A program made the position numbers and the translations under genes. Positions 9,052 to 19,081 of a DNA stretch of 64,000 nt are shown in pieces; the first letter of the stretch is position 1, and every line of letters starts with the position of its first letter. The stretch is from Acidipropionibacterium sp. (GTDB lineage: Bacteria; Actinomycetota; Actinomycetes; Propionibacteriales; Propionibacteriaceae), in NCBI GenBank assembly GCA_022647765.1, contig JALCLH010000001.1, forward strand, positions 397,152 through 461,151. Reading direction: 5' to 3'. Below the pieces are notes generated by a model. The model was not told where the DNA came from, searched no databases, and worked only from the letters and a program-made list of their open reading frames with translations.

Positions 9052-12000
9052 GTGGCCAAGGTCCGTGTCTATGAGCTTGCAAAAGAGCTCGGACTGACAA
9101 GTAAGCAGCTTCTGGGGAAGCTGGGCGATATGGGAGAGTTCGTCCGCTCAGCCTCCTCAACCATCGAGGCGCCGGTTGTCCGGCGCGTTCGAGATCAGTA
9201 CAAGAACGCCGCTCAGGGCGGGGACGCCGGCACCGCGAAGCCGGCCTCGCATCCCCATTCCGGTGGCGCCAAGCCCGGCCAGGGGCTTCATCACGCCGCC
9301 GGGCAGCATCATTCCGCCGAGCACGGCGGCACCGCGACGAGCCCCGCCGCGGACGAGGGCGCCCACCAGGAGTCCCCCTCGCATGCCGATGGGCCGCATC
9401 CGGTCCCCGGCCCCCATCCGACCCCGCTGTCGGCGCGGTCGAAGGGATTCAACGCGGCCCCGAGCGGTTCCTCGGCGGCCCGCACCAGCGTCACCCCGCG
9501 TCCCGGGCTCGTCAAGCCCGGTCCGCACTCGCAGAGCACCGGTCATCCCGGCACCACCGGCACCTCGAAGGATGCCGGCGGCCGACGGGGTCAGGGCGGC
9601 GGGCACGCCACCCCGGGGAAGCCCCGCAGCGGCTCGGCCGGCACCGCGTCGACCTCGGGAACTCATTCGGGCCCGGGAACTCATCCGACTCCGCGCACCG
9701 CTCCGGTCAAGGGAGCGCCGCACCCGGGCCCGCGTCCGGGCGGATCGCGCGCCGGATCTACCGGCGGTCTGCCATCCGGCGCCAGGCCGGGCCCCAAGCC
9801 CGGTGCGCGTCACGGCTCGGGCCCGCGCCCGGGCAACAACCCGTTCGCCGCCAGCCAGGGAATGGGTCAGAACCGGCGTCGCTCCGACCAGGGCGCCGGC
9901 CGTCCCGGCGGTCAGCGTCATGACGGCGCAGGCCGTTCCGGCGGAGACCGGATGCCCCGTCCCGGCGGCACCTCGGGGATTCCGCATCCGAACCCCGCGA
10001 TGATGCCCAAGCACCAGTCCACCCAGATCGGCCACACGGCCGGCGGCGGGCGGGGTCGTGGCGGCCGCGGAGGCGGTCGCAGCGGCGGCCCGGGCCGCGG
10101 CGGTTTCGGCGGCGGCAGCGCCGGCGGTGGCTTCGGAGGCGGCGGTGGCCGCGGCCCGATCGGCGGCGGCCGTGGTGGTCGCGGTGGTCGCGGCACCCAG
10201 GGCGCCTTCGGGCGCGGTGGCGCCGGTGGCCGTCGCGGTCGCAAGTCGCGCAAGCAGCGCAGGCAAGAGTTCGACGAGATGCAGGCGCCGCTGGTCGGCG
10301 GCGTGCGCGTCCACAAGGGCAACGGCCAGACCGTCCGGCTGCGTCGGGGAGCCTCGCTCACCGATCTCGCCGAGAAGATCAACGCCGAGCCGGCACAGCT
10401 GGTCCAGGTGCTGTTCAACCTGGGCGAGATGGTGACGGCCACCCAGTCGGTCTCCGACGAGACCCTGGAGATCCTCGGCACCGAGCTGGACTACAAGATC
10501 CAGGTCGTCTCCCCCGAGGACGAGGACCGCGAGCTGCTGGAGTCCTTCGACCTGGAGTTCGGAGAGAACGAGGGCGGCGAGGAGGACCTCGCACCGCGTC
10601 CCCCGGTCGTCACCGTGATGGGCCACGTCGACCACGGCAAGACCAAGCTGCTGGACACCCTGCGCCACTCCCATGTGGTGGAGGGCGAGGCCGGCGGCAT
10701 CACCCAGGCGATCGGCGCCTACCAGGTCGAGACCGAGGTCGATGGGCAGGATCGCAAGATCACCTTCATCGACACCCCCGGGCACGAGGCCTTCACGGCC
10801 ATGCGTGCCCGCGGCGCCCAGTCCACCGATATCGCGGTGCTGGTGGTCGCGGCCGATGACGGCGTCATGCCGCAGACGGTCGAGGCTCTGAACCACGCCA
10901 AGGCGGCCGATGTGCCGATCGTGGTGGCGGTCAACAAGATCGACAAGCCGGGCGCCGATCCGGAGAAGGTGCGCGGTCAGTTGACCGAGTACGGCCTGGT
11001 CACCGAGGAGTACGGCGGCGACACCATGTTCGTCGACTGCTCCGCGAAGACCGGCGAGGGGCTCGACAGGCTCCTCGAGGCGATCGTCCTGACCGCCGAC
11101 GCCGCCCTCGATCTGCGCGCCAACCCGGACATGCCCGCTCAGGGCGTGGCCATCGAGGCGCACCTCGACAAGGGTCGCGGTGCCGTGGCGACTGCGCTGA
11201 TCCAGCGCGGCACGCTGCACATCGGTGATTCGATCGTGGCGGGTTCGGCCTACGGCCGGGTCCGGGCGCTCATCAACGACAAGGGAGACAACGTCGAGCT
11301 GGCGGCGCCGTCGGATCCGGTGCAGGTGCTCGGCCTGACCTCGGTGCCCGGCGCCGGCGACAACTTCCTGGTCGTCGAGGACGACCGGATGGCTCGTCAG
11401 ATCGCCGAGAAGCGGGAGGCGCGGATGCGCGCCGCCCGCCAGGCCAAGTCGTCGCGCCGCAAGACCCTCGACGAGCTGTTCGATCAGCTGGAGAAGGGCG
11501 AGACGCAGGAGCTGCTGCTCATCCTCAAGGGCGACGGCGCCGGTTCGGTGGAGGCCATGGAGGACGCCCTGGCCAAGATCGACGTCGGCGACGAGGTGGA
11601 GCTGCGGGTCATCGACCGCGGTGTCGGTGCCATCACCGAGACCAACGTCGACCTGGCTGCGGCCTCCAACGCCGTCATCATCGGCTTCAACGTGCGCCCG
11701 ACGGCGCACGCCGCCAAGATGGCCGACGAGGAGAACGTCGACATCCGGTATTACTCGGTGATCTACGACGCGATCGACGATATCGAGGCCGCCCTGAAGG
11801 GCATGCTGAAGCCGATCTACGAGGAGAAGTCCCTGGGTACTGCCGAGATCCGGCAGATCTTCCGCTCCTCCAAGGTCGGCGCCATCGCGGGTTGCATGGT
11901 CACCGGCGGCACCATCCGTCGGCACGCCAAGACCCGCCTGGTGCGCGACGGCGTGGTGGTCATCGATACCGAGATCAACACCCTGCAGCGGGAGAAGGAC

Positions 12001-12117
12001 GCCGTCACCGAGGTGCGGGAGGGGTTCGAATGCGGTCTTACGCTGACGAACTACTCCGACATCCACGAGGGCGACGAGCTGCAGTGCTACGAGATGGTCG
12101 AGAAGCCCCGCGAGTGA
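9052..12117 (+). CDS. infB: Translation initiation factor IF-2
   Basis: 1021 residues. IF-2 is the GTPase that brings initiator tRNA to the ribosome. An N-terminal IF2_N motif [20 protein letters not shown] is followed by a very long low-complexity linker (about 50-400) rich in Pro, Gly, His and Arg, ending in Gly/Arg-rich RGG-type repeats (about 330-400). A second IF2_N region lies at about 415-470. The G domain has [12 protein letters not shown] at about residue 523, DTPGHEAF and NKID, followed by domains II-IV. The long linker is typical of actinobacteria. GTG 9052 is preceded by GAAGGAGAG. The last codon and stop lie in a short tandem duplication. Confidence 0.98.
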   Translation: MAKVRVYELAKELGLTSKQLLGKLGDMGEFVRSASSTIEAPVVRRVRDQYKNAAQGGDAGTAKPASHPHSGGAKPGQGLHHAAGQHHSAEHGGTATSPAADEGAHQESPSHADGPHPVPGPHPTPLSARSKGFNAAPSGSSAARTSVTPRPGLVKPGPHSQSTGHPGTTGTSKDAGGRRGQGGGHATPGKPRSGSAGTASTSGTHSGPGTHPTPRTAPVKGAPHPGPRPGGSRAGSTGGLPSGARPGPKPGARHGSGPRPGNNPFAASQGMGQNRRRSDQGAGRPGGQRHDGAGRSGGDRMPRPGGTSGIPHPNPAMMPKHQSTQIGHTAGGGRGRGGRGGGRSGGPGRGGFGGGSAGGGFGGGGGRGPIGGGRGGRGGRGTQGAFGRGGAGGRRGRKSRKQRRQEFDEMQAPLVGGVRVHKGNGQTVRLRRGASLTDLAEKINAEPAQLVQVLFNLGEMVTATQSVSDETLEILGTELDYKIQVVSPEDEDRELLESFDLEFGENEGGEEDLAPRPPVVTVMGHVDHGKTKLLDTLRHSHVVEGEAGGITQAIGAYQVETEVDGQDRKITFIDTPGHEAFTAMRARGAQSTDIAVLVVAADDGVMPQTVEALNHAKAADVPIVVAVNKIDKPGADPEKVRGQLTEYGLVTEEYGGDTMFVDCSAKTGEGLDRLLEAIVLTADAALDLRANPDMPAQGVAIEAHLDKGRGAVATALIQRGTLHIGDSIVAGSAYGRVRALINDKGDNVELAAPSDPVQVLGLTSVPGAGDNFLVVEDDRMARQIAEKREARMRAARQAKSSRRKTLDELFDQLEKGETQELLLILKGDGAGSVEAMEDALAKIDVGDEVELRVIDRGVGAITETNVDLAAASNAVIIGFNVRPTAHAAKMADEENVDIRYYSVIYDAIDDIEAALKGMLKPIYEEKSLGTAEIRQIFRSSKVGAIAGCMVTGGTIRRHAKTRLVRDGVVVIDTEINTLQREKDAVTEVREGFECGLTLTNYSDIHEGDELQCYEMVEKPRE

Positions 12118-12160
12118 TCGCGTAGGAATTGGCACAGCGAGTGATCGCGTAGGAATCGGC
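12110..12160 (+). repeat. Tandem duplication spanning the infB stop codon
   Basis: A 24-base unit at 12110-12133, containing the final Glu codon and TGA stop of infB, recurs at 12137-12160 with one mismatch and a 3-base spacer. The second copy runs directly into the terminator stem. Confidence 0.85.
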
Positions 12161-12202
12161 CCGCCCCGCTCTCCGCACGGAGGGCGGGGCGGGCTCTTCT
12201 CA
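12159..12202 (+). terminator. Rho-independent-like terminator after infB
   Basis: A GC-rich stem GCCCGCCCCGC / GCGGGGCGGGC with additional inner pairing (12159-12194) is followed by CTCTTCTCATT. It may attenuate read-through from infB into rbfA rather than end the operon. Confidence 0.75.
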
Positions 12203-12222
12203 TTCGCGGATAAGATCGCGTC

Positions 12223-12664
12223 ATGACCAATCCACGTGTGGCCAAGCTGGCCGACCAGATCAAGGTCGTCGTCGCCGGGACGTTGGAGCGCAGGGTCAAG
12301 GACCCGCGGCTCGGATTCGTCACCATCACCGAGGTGCGGCTGACCGGCGACTCCCGGGACGCCACCCTCTTCTACACCGTGCTGGGCTCCGAGCAGGACG
12401 AGGCCTCCACCGCAGCCGCCCTGGAGTCGGCCAAGGGAATGCTGCGCTCCACCGTCGGCAAGCGGCTGGGGCTGCGCTACGCGCCCACGCTCACCTTCGT
12501 GAGGGACGCCAGCTTCGAGACCGCCAAGTCCATCGAGGACCTGCTGGCCCGGGCCGCCGCCTCCGACGCCGAGGTGGCGAAGCTGGCGTCCGGGGCCTCC
12601 CACGCCGGCGAGCCCGACCCCTACCGGCGCAAGGACGGACGAGCTCGAGGACACCGAGAGCTGA
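12223..12664 (+). CDS. rbfA: Ribosome-binding factor A, frameshift near the 3' end
   Basis: RbfA is a KH-fold factor for late 30S maturation. The 138-residue core ([19 protein letters not shown] and TPTLTFV-like strands) is intact. Near the end an extra G at about 12637 (GACGGACGAG) changes the frame. Without it the protein ends DDELEDTES at the TGA 12662-12664, as in relatives. With it the frame runs on through the terminator hairpin into the antisense of the next gene for 203 residues, which is not credible. This is the last gene before the polyol island interrupts the usual rbfA-truB order. Confidence 0.93.
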
Positions 12665-12687
12665 GCCCTACAGCGGACGCACAGACG

Positions 12688-12728
12688 GCACTCGACCCCC
12701 GGACATCGGATGTCCGGGGGTCGAGTGC
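12688..12728. terminator. Bidirectional terminator between rbfA and the polyol operon
   Basis: Perfect 19-bp inverted repeat: left arm 12688-12706, loop CGG, right arm 12710-12728. It sits between the convergent rbfA and the dehydrogenase gene, so it can serve both strands, though no long U tract follows on either side. Confidence 0.85.
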
Positions 12729-12746
12729 TGCTCGGGAGAGGGAGGG

Positions 12747-14123
12747 TCAGCTCCACAGGCCGCCGGGGGCGAAGACCTCCTCGACCAGCTCGTCGAACCA
12801 GCCGGCCTCGCGGGCCACGTCGAGCACCGTGTAGCGGGAGCGGTAGTACATCGCCTTGGGGAAGGTGGCCTTGACGTCGGCCGCGGTCAGCCCGATGTCC
12901 TCGGGCTGGTGCGGGGCACCGGCGGCGGCCAGCTTGGCGGCGAACTCGCGGGCCGGCACCAGCTGCTCGCGCAGCCGGGGCAGGGTCTTGGGCCAGGAGT
13001 CGATGATGCGCTGCAGCCGGGCGGCGAGCTCCTCGGGGGTGACGTACTTGACGCGGGTCTCGGCGACCGCGTGGTCGGCCAGGGCGCCGTCGAAGGTGGA
13101 CCGGATGTCGGCCTCCACGGCGTCCCATGCGGGCCACTTGGCCACCGCGGCGTCGATGTCGAGGGCGGTGATGTCGCGCTCCAGGAACTTCTCGTAGAAG
13201 GCGAGCATGGCCAGGGTGCCGATGGCGACCTTGAAGCCGTGGGAGGGCGGAACCTCCTTGTCGGCGCCGAGGTGGCCGAGCTCCCAGATGTGGGAGAAGT
13301 AGTGCTCGGCCCCGGAGGCGGGGCGGGTGCCGTCGTAGACCTGCATGGCCAGGCCCGACAGGATGAGGCCCTCGACCAGGCCGGTGTAGGCCTCGGGGAT
13401 GCCGGCGGCCAGGTCGTCGGGGTGGGCCAGGGCCTGATGGACGCCGGACTGGACCAGCTCCCAGACGTGGTCGTTGATCGGCTCGACGCCGGTGGCGTCG
13501 GCCAGGATCCAGTCGGCTCCGCCGGGGATCTTGGCGGCCAGGTCGCCGTAGCCGGAGGCGGTCATCGCGGCCGGGGCCGCGGCCGCGACGTCGAGATCGA
13601 AGACGACGACCTTGGGGGCGACGCAGTTCATGGTGACCTTGACGCCGTTGTCGGAGATGGGGGCCCCGGCGCCGGTGTAGCCGTCCATGGAGGCGGCGGT
13701 GCCGACCACCGCGTAACGGCGTCCCAGATCCTTGGCGGCGAGCTTGGTGAGGTCGTTCATGGTGCCCGAGCCGATGGCCACCGGGACGACCTGGGCGCCG
13801 GTCTCCTTGTCGAGGGCGAGCAGCCGCTCGGCGATGGAGTGGGCGTTGTCCAGGGAGGCGTAGGGGATCGGATGGGCCGGGAAGATCAGCGGCTCGGTCA
13901 GCGGCACGCCGGCCGCCTTGAAGGATTCGGCGACCGTCTTGCCGGCGGCCTCCCAGGTGTTCTCGTCGGCGACGATCAGGACCGGCGCCAGGCTGCCGTC
14001 GGGCTGCTTGGCCAGGGCGTCGGCGATGACGCCGCCCGCTCTGCTGGCGACCCCTCGTCCGACGTCGACGACGTCGGTGTCCCCGGCGTCGGCGACGGCT
14101 CGTGCGATGATCTCATCACTCAT
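12747..14123 (-). CDS. AraM-type / glycerol-1-phosphate dehydrogenase-like iron-containing alcohol dehydrogenase
   Basis: 458 residues. NAD(P)-dependent, metal-dependent dehydrogenase of the sn-glycerol-1-phosphate dehydrogenase / AraM class. Cofactor motifs [13 protein letters not shown] (about residue 117) and [15 protein letters not shown] (about 141) are clear. Candidate metal ligands are the Asp in GADWILAD and the His residues in [13 protein letters not shown] and PPSHGF. It is the last gene of the srlR-gutM-srlAEB-HPr operon and overlaps the HPr gene by 4 bases (ATGA), so it is a committed part of the polyol pathway. It may oxidise a phosphorylated polyol made by the PTS, or reduce dihydroxyacetone phosphate. 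An SDR of the SrlD type is encoded divergently, so the role of a second dehydrogenase is open. Confidence 0.85.
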   Translation of the reverse strand: MSDEIIARAVADAGDTDVVDVGRGVASRAGGVIADALAKQPDGSLAPVLIVADENTWEAAGKTVAESFKAAGVPLTEPLIFPAHPIPYASLDNAHSIAERLLALDKETGAQVVPVAIGSGTMNDLTKLAAKDLGRRYAVVGTAASMDGYTGAGAPISDNGVKVTMNCVAPKVVVFDLDVAAAAPAAMTASGYGDLAAKIPGGADWILADATGVEPINDHVWELVQSGVHQALAHPDDLAAGIPEAYTGLVEGLILSGLAMQVYDGTRPASGAEHYFSHIWELGHLGADKEVPPSHGFKVAIGTLAMLAFYEKFLERDITALDIDAAVAKWPAWDAVEADIRSTFDGALADHAVAETRVKYVTPEELAARLQRIIDSWPKTLPRLREQLVPAREFAAKLAAAGAPHQPEDIGLTAADVKATFPKAMYYRSRYTVLDVAREAGWFDELVEEVFAPGGLWS

Positions 14124-14425
14124 TCTTGGACTCCCTCATTGTGGTGTTCATCATTGTGGTGTTCAGGGGCGTCGGCGGCCCTCAGAAAGGCGCTGATGGC
14201 CTCGAGGGCCGCCGATTCGTCGAGACCGTCGGCAATCAGTTCGACGGTCTCGTCCTTGTTGATGTCCAGGGCCAGCAGGTCCGCCAGCCGTCTGAGGCTG
14301 GCGGTCCCGCTGGAGGTGCGGACGAACACACTGGCGGAGTAGCGGGACGCCAGCAGGACCGCCTGCGCGGCGACCCGGGCATGCACTCCGGCAGGGTGTC
14401 CGATCCGCAGTGTGGTGTGAATCAC
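14120..14425 (-). CDS. Operon-encoded HPr-family phosphocarrier
   Basis: 101 residues with the HPr signature GVHARVAA; His15 is at the canonical phospho-acceptor position. The region around Ser46 of standard HPr aligns with SLRRLADL, so the regulatory serine seems absent. The tail adds a His/Asn/Glu-rich duplicated stretch EHHNDEHHNE, encoded by a 15-base tandem repeat (about 14134-14163). The GTG start overlaps the srlB stop codon. General HPr (ptsH) is normally encoded elsewhere, so this appears to be a pathway-dedicated phosphocarrier for the polyol PTS. Confidence 0.85.
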   Translation of the reverse strand: MIHTTLRIGHPAGVHARVAAQAVLLASRYSASVFVRTSSGTASLRRLADLLALDINKDETVELIADGLDESAALEAISAFLRAADAPEHHNDEHHNEGVQE

Positions 14426-14790
14426 GCCGACTCGATCGCAATCGTGCTGCCCGCCTGGAGGTTCGGCAGATCGCCGCTCGCGGTGACGTGCAGTGCTCCG
14501 TCCAGGCGGGGCTCCGGTGCGCCGTCGAAGACGATGGTGACGTGCCCCAGACTGTCGAGGTTGCGCTGGGCCACCTCGCCGATGGCGGTGATGGGGAAGG
14601 CCTCACCGTTGATGAGGACGGTGTCACCGACCTTGATGGTCCCGGTGCAGGTCGCCGGGGGAAGCGAGTAGCAGAAGTCGCGCAGTCCCTCGGGGGCCTG
14701 GTCGCCGAAGGTGACCAGCATCTTCTCAGCCAGGAAGGAGGAGGCCTCCGGGCCGACTGACTGAACTGTGTTGCTGTAGATGACCGCCAT
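14422..14790 (-). CDS. srlB: PTS glucitol/sorbitol-type EIIA component, phospho-histidine missing
   Basis: 122 residues, aligning without gaps over the first 50 residues to E. coli SrlB (SNTV..., MLVTFGDQAPEGLRDFC). In E. coli the phosphorylated residue is His43 in FIHCHG. Here the same stretch reads YSLPPATC, with Leu at position 43 and no histidine nearby; the only histidines are in LGHVTIVFDG and ALHVTAS. Both flanks stay in frame, so this is not a frameshift effect. The protein may be a structural or regulatory remnant, use another acceptor, or be bypassed by another EIIA (for instance the EIIA domain of the SrlR-type regulator). It lies between srlE and the HPr gene. Confidence 0.85.
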   Translation of the reverse strand: MAVIYSNTVQSVGPEASSFLAEKMLVTFGDQAPEGLRDFCYSLPPATCTGTIKVGDTVLINGEAFPITAIGEVAQRNLDSLGHVTIVFDGAPEPRLDGALHVTASGDLPNLQAGSTIAIESA

Positions 14791-14825
14791 GATGGTATTT
14801 CTCCAGGTTGTGATTGGAATGTGTA

Positions 14826-15884
14826 TCAGGACGCGTACAGGCCGATGCTGGCGAGCCAGCCGACCGCCACGCGCGGAACACCGTTGAGGAATCGGGAGTA
14901 GAGCACGGCCGGTACGCCGATCTCGATGGTCTCGGGCTTGGCCTCGGCAAGACCCATGCCGACCGGGATGAAGTCGCAGGCGTTCTGGGTGTTGATGGCG
15001 AACAGCGCCGGGAGGGCGAGGCTCGGGTGGATGTGGCCCTTGCCGATCTCGACGCCGATGAGGGTTCCGATGACCTGCCCGATCACAGCTCCGGGCCCCA
15101 GCAGCGGGGACAGGAAGGGCAGCGAGCAGATGAGTCCGAGGACCATCAGGCCGATGCCGTTGCCGGCCAGAGGAGCCAGCAGCTTGGAGAACCAGTTGCC
15201 GAATCCCGAGGCGTTGATGATGCCGATGAGCATGGCCACGAAGCCCATGAACGGGATGATCGTGGTGAGCATGGTCTGGACGGCGTCGCGAGCGGCCTGG
15301 AAGAAGGTCGAGATGACGCGACCGGCGCCCAGGCCGATCTTCTCCATCACGCTCTTGTTCTTCTTGGCGGCCACCGTCTCGGAGATCTTCTTGTCGGAGG
15401 ACCACTCGCCCTGCACGGTGCCGCGGGAACCGGACTTGGAGCTGGACGAGTCGTCCGCCGCAGCGGTGCTCGCCGCGGCGGAAGCCGCAACGGCCGCCTC
15501 GGCGGCGTCTCCGGCGAGCTGCACCTGATCGATGTCGACCGCGGAGACGTAGATGCTCTCGTTGATGTACTTGGCCATCGGGCCGGTCTTCCCGGTGGGA
15601 AGCACGTTCATGGTCGGAATACCCTTCTTCGGGTAGATTCCGCACCGCAGCGTGCCACCGCAGTCGATGACGACGGCCATCGTCTCCTCGTCGGGAACCG
15701 CGCTGGTGAAGCCGTTGACGGCCTCGGCGCCGGTGAGCTCGACGATGCGGTCCACGACCGGGGGCTTCATGCCGCCGCCGACGATGTAGACCAGCTTGTG
15801 CTTCTCAGGAGTCGGGGTGATGGTGAGGGGTCCGCCGTAGCCGCCATTGCCACGCGAGACGATGATGGAATGGAATTCGGTCAT
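14826..15884 (-). CDS. srlE: PTS glucitol/sorbitol-type EIIB(C) component
   Basis: 352 residues. The N-terminal EIIB domain (about 1-125) has the conserved [19 protein letters not shown] with its candidate phospho-cysteine. An Ala/Ser-rich linker (about 130-185) leads to a membrane domain with about five to six hydrophobic segments ([16 protein letters not shown] onwards) and [19 protein letters not shown]. Together with SrlA it forms the membrane channel that takes up and phosphorylates a hexitol. The linker is longer than in E. coli SrlE (319 residues). Start ATG 15884; the gene begins 5 bases after the srlA stop. Confidence 0.92.
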   Translation of the reverse strand: MTEFHSIIVSRGNGGYGGPLTITPTPEKHKLVYIVGGGMKPPVVDRIVELTGAEAVNGFTSAVPDEETMAVVIDCGGTLRCGIYPKKGIPTMNVLPTGKTGPMAKYINESIYVSAVDIDQVQLAGDAAEAAVAASAAASTAAADDSSSSKSGSRGTVQGEWSSDKKISETVAAKKNKSVMEKIGLGAGRVISTFFQAARDAVQTMLTTIIPFMGFVAMLIGIINASGFGNWFSKLLAPLAGNGIGLMVLGLICSLPFLSPLLGPGAVIGQVIGTLIGVEIGKGHIHPSLALPALFAINTQNACDFIPVGMGLAEAKPETIEIGVPAVLYSRFLNGVPRVAVGWLASIGLYAS

Positions 15885-15889
15885 TGCTC

Positions 15890-16468
15890 TCAGGCCTCCG
15901 CCATCTGGTTGACGTGGATGATCTCCCCGTCAACGGTCTTCGGCAGGATGATGCCCTGCTGCTTGCTGACATAGCGAGTGGTGAAATCGGTCACCCAGCC
16001 GCCGACGAAGTTCATCAGCGCGCCGACCAGCAGGTACCGGATCGCCAGGGGCCCGGTCGGAAGTCCGAGTGTGGTGATTCCCTGGGCGATTCCGAGCCAG
16101 ATGAACAGCTCGGCCGGGTTGATGTGCGGGAAGACGCCGTTGCTGGTGTGGCAGAACTGCGCCGTGGCGGCGTAGTAGCCGGGCTTGTAGCGCTCGGGGA
16201 GGAACCGGCCGAGGGTGAACACGGCCGGGTTGCAGAGCATGAATGCTCCGACGAACGGGAGCAGCAGGTAGCGGCTGAGGATGTTCTTCCCGGCCTTCTG
16301 CGCAAAGCCGTTGATGCGATCTTCTCCGATGAGCTGGATCAACGAGTTCATCGCAATGAGAAGCATGAGCACCACTGGCACGATGCTGCCCATCCAGGCG
16401 ATGAACGTCTTTGCTCCTGTCTGGAACAGGCCGATGAACCATTCAGCGGCCGAGACCACGTAATTCAT
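15890..16468 (-). CDS. srlA: PTS glucitol/sorbitol-type EIIC component
   Basis: 192 residues, membrane protein opening [20 protein letters not shown], with segments around 25-45, 65-90 and 130-165, and the family motif [19 protein letters not shown]. It forms the translocation unit together with SrlE. ATG 16468 is chosen because an AAGGAG site lies 6 bases upstream; ATG 16474 would abut that site and GTG-like starts further upstream extend into sequence without similarity. Length agrees with E. coli SrlA (187). Confidence 0.93.
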   Translation of the reverse strand: MNYVVSAAEWFIGLFQTGAKTFIAWMGSIVPVVLMLLIAMNSLIQLIGEDRINGFAQKAGKNILSRYLLLPFVGAFMLCNPAVFTLGRFLPERYKPGYYAATAQFCHTSNGVFPHINPAELFIWLGIAQGITTLGLPTGPLAIRYLLVGALMNFVGGWVTDFTTRYVSKQQGIILPKTVDGEIIHVNQMAEA

Positions 16469-16591
16469 GGTCATCTCCTTCGTGTGGAGTTGCGGATTCT
16501 TCATTCCCTCACTGGTGTGAGGAGTCTTTGGGAGAGCGCATTCTCTCTGCGGTACGGCCGCCCGGCCGCACCGCAGATGCGCTTGTCGGGG

Positions 16592-17165
16592 TTACTCGGT
16601 GGACACCAGGCTGCGGCGGCGCACGACCTGGTGGGGCGGCGGGGCGGGGGTGTCGGCGGTGCCCATGGGGCTGACCGGGCCTTGCGGCGCCGGTGGTCGA
16701 GGAACTCTTGCGTTTGCGGCCGATCTTGGAGTCGACCCGGTTGATGAGCTTCATCAGCGGCAGCGGGGGCTCCACCGGCTGGCCACCGCCCTGAACGACC
16801 AGGAAGTTGTCCCTGGCATTGATGACGGCCCGGCGCATGCTGCGCGACAGTTTGAGGCTCTGCGGGTCGATATCGGAGACCGGTTGACCGTCGAAGGCGG
16901 GAAAATCCTTGAACCGGGAGAGCACGGTGAGGCCGGTGAGCCGGGTTCCGGTGACGATTCTGTTCTCGTCGTCGAGCTGGAACATCACGATCGCGCCGGT
17001 GGTGAGGGCGTTCTTCTGCTTGCCGATGGCGACTCGGCCACGGCGACGCAGAACCTGGTAGGAATTCGCGAAATTCTTCATCTGGCGCCAGGCCAGCAGA
17101 GAGTTCGCAACATAGATCACAGCCACTGCGATGAGGATGGGCCAGAACATTGGTGCTCCCGTCAT
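16592..17165 (-). CDS. gutM: GutM-type glucitol operon activator, one frameshift
   Basis: About 190 residues. One N-terminal membrane segment (FWPILIAVAVIYVANSLLAW) precedes a cytoplasmic domain with the family stretch RGRVAIGKQKNALTTGAIVMF and LDDENRIVTGTRLTGLTV. GutM proteins accompany SrlR/GutR and stimulate transcription of glucitol genes. An extra C at about 16676 shifts the frame; corrected, the tail reads SPMGTADTPAPPPHQVVRRR and stops at 16592. Uncorrected, it runs on in Pro/Arg-rich sequence. The start overlaps the stop of the upstream srlR gene by 4 bases. Confidence 0.85.
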
Positions 17166-19081
17166 TGGTGGGATCCGGTGGGATGGTTGGCCATGAACCA
17201 GAACAACTGCTCATGGCTGGTGAGTCGGCTCATTGCGGCGAGCTGATCCGGTTCGGATGCGAGCCGGATGATTTCGTCGTACACCGCGATGAGAATGGTG
17301 TCGTCGTAATCGCGCTTGTCGGGGACGCCCATCACGAAAACGGCCTTGACGCCGGGCTCGTCCTGCTCGCGCGGGATCACTCCCATGGCGAAGACCACCT
17401 GATCGGCGTCCGGAATGGTGGTGTGGGGAAAGCCGATCTGGCCGTTGAGGACCATGGTGGCGTCGTCCTCGCGCTCCTTCAGGGCGGCCTCGAAGCCGTG
17501 ATCGACCAGTCCCAGGGACTCCAGCCGGTCGACCAGCAGGGTGGTCGCCTGCCAGTAGCCGGTCCCGGCCGGCAGCGCGAGGAACCGGTCGGGGTCGAGC
17601 ATGGAGACCAGCAGGGAAGGCCCGGCGCCGGTCAGCTGGAGGTCGGCCTGCCGGCGGAACCGGATGCGCGAGAGCTGTCTGACCAGCTCCTCCTCGTCGA
17701 AGACCTGCCCCAGCTCGATGACCGGGGCCGGGAGTTCGCGGCCCGGGGCCAGCGACATCGCACCGGGGGTGGAGATGACGAGGTCCACCCCGGCCAGCGC
17801 GGAGTCGTCGGCCTGGTCTGCCGAGAGCATCAGGAACTTGGTGCCCTCGGGCAGCACCTTGCTGATCTGGATCCGCAGCAGGTGGCCGGAGACCCGGCCG
17901 GTCGAGGTGACCACCGCGACCCGAAGATGGGTGCGCTGCTGGCGCTCGTAGGCGTCCAGGAAGACCTGGTGGTAGCCGGCCATCAGGCCGACCTCCGACT
18001 CGCTGATGGCCAGGCCGGTGCGCTCCTGGAGGACGTCCCGGCTGATCTCGGCCATCCGGTAGGCGACCGGGTACTGGCCCCGGATGTCGGCCACCGCGGC
18101 GTCGTCGACGCTGATCCTGAAGCGCATTCGGCTGAGCATGAAGGACAGATGGTGAGCGAACTCGTCATTGAGGTCGCTGGCCGAGACGTGCAGACCCATC
18201 TGGTGGGAGATCCGCTCGAAGATGGCGTCGACGAGTTCGGGCATCTCCTCGTCCGCGGGGAAGAGCTGGCGGCCGACCGGGTCGTCCGGGGTCCGCATGC
18301 CGGCGACCGACATCGCGATGAACCGTCGCTCGGTCAGCGGCAGGCTGAGTCCCAGGAGTGGGGAGACGGCGTCCAGCAGGGAGGCCGCGAAGTCGTCGGC
18401 AGGAGTGCTCTCCAGCTGCTCGAACTCGTCGGGGAGGCTCTCGATGACGTGGCCGGACTGGCACCGGCTGATGCTCATGGTGAGCCAGCGCAGCACGGTC
18501 CGGGTGGCCTCGCGGCTGAGGTGGTCCTCGGCGCAGATCCGCAGCGCGGCCTCGGTGGTGTCGGGATCGAGGGGATCGTCCTCGCACAGCACCTTGGCGA
18601 AGTGGGTGAGGCCGGCCATCCGCAGGTTCAGCTCGTCTCCCTCCAGACGCACCCCGCTGTTGGGAGAGCCCTCGACGGTGACCAGGTGGGAGGCCAGCTT
18701 GGTCCGCAGGCGGGCCAGATCGGTGGCGGCGGTGGTCCGGGAGACCGACATCGTGCGGGCGAGGTCCTCGACGCGCACGGGGTCGGCCGATTTCAGCAGC
18801 TCGCGGTAGATGACGGCGCACCGCTGCTCCGGATCGTTGAGGGAGTCGTCGGCGGCCAGCAGGCGGTTGCGAGTCGTCCCGTAGCGGTGGGCGTCGACGA
18901 TGTACAGCCGGTACCGGCCGTCCTCCAGCCGGATCGCGGCCGAGGTGCCGAGGAGATCGTCGAGGCGGGCCACGGCATTGACGATGCTGCGCCGGCCGAG
19001 CGAGAACCGCTCGGCGAGATCCTCCGGCGTGACGGTGAGTGTGATCTCCAGCTGGCGAAGAATTGCGGCCTCGCGGTTCAT
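17162..19081 (-). CDS. srlR: PRD/EIIA-containing transcriptional regulator of the polyol operon (GutR/MtlR type)
   Basis: 639 residues. Two N-terminal winged-helix segments (about 1-60 and 95-150, including VEDLARTMSVSRTTAATDLA) are followed by two PTS regulation domains (about 170-390, with histidines in LTHFAKVL and EFAHHLSFML), an EIIB-like region (about 400-470, VAVVTSTGRVSGHLLR) and a C-terminal mannitol/fructose-type EIIA domain with the phospho-site context GQIGFPHTTIP. Such regulators sense PTS phosphorylation and activate their operon. The intact EIIA histidine is notable beside the His-less SrlB. ATG 19081 fits an AGGAGG site at 9 bases; GTG 19087 is an alternative. It is the first gene of the operon, divergent from srlD. 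Confidence 0.9.
   Translation of the reverse strand: MNREAAILRQLEITLTVTPEDLAERFSLGRRSIVNAVARLDDLLGTSAAIRLEDGRYRLYIVDAHRYGTTRNRLLAADDSLNDPEQRCAVIYRELLKSADPVRVEDLARTMSVSRTTAATDLARLRTKLASHLVTVEGSPNSGVRLEGDELNLRMAGLTHFAKVLCEDDPLDPDTTEAALRICAEDHLSREATRTVLRWLTMSISRCQSGHVIESLPDEFEQLESTPADDFAASLLDAVSPLLGLSLPLTERRFIAMSVAGMRTPDDPVGRQLFPADEEMPELVDAIFERISHQMGLHVSASDLNDEFAHHLSFMLSRMRFRISVDDAAVADIRGQYPVAYRMAEISRDVLQERTGLAISESEVGLMAGYHQVFLDAYERQQRTHLRVAVVTSTGRVSGHLLRIQISKVLPEGTKFLMLSADQADDSALAGVDLVISTPGAMSLAPGRELPAPVIELGQVFDEEELVRQLSRIRFRRQADLQLTGAGPSLLVSMLDPDRFLALPAGTGYWQATTLLVDRLESLGLVDHGFEAALKEREDDATMVLNGQIGFPHTTIPDADQVVFAMGVIPREQDEPGVKAVFVMGVPDKRDYDDTILIAVYDEIIRLASEPDQLAAMSRLTSHEQLFWFMANHPTGSHQ

Noticed and set aside
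12223-12834. A 203-residue RbfA with a long C-terminal extension
   Set aside because: The extension reads through a perfect 19-bp terminator stem into antisense of the next gene; a single extra G explains it.
9157-13137. A 1326-codon minus-strand open frame opposite infB and rbfA
   Set aside because: It mirrors the Gly/Arg-rich linker and GTPase domain of IF-2 and crosses the convergent gene; it shows no coding signature of its own.
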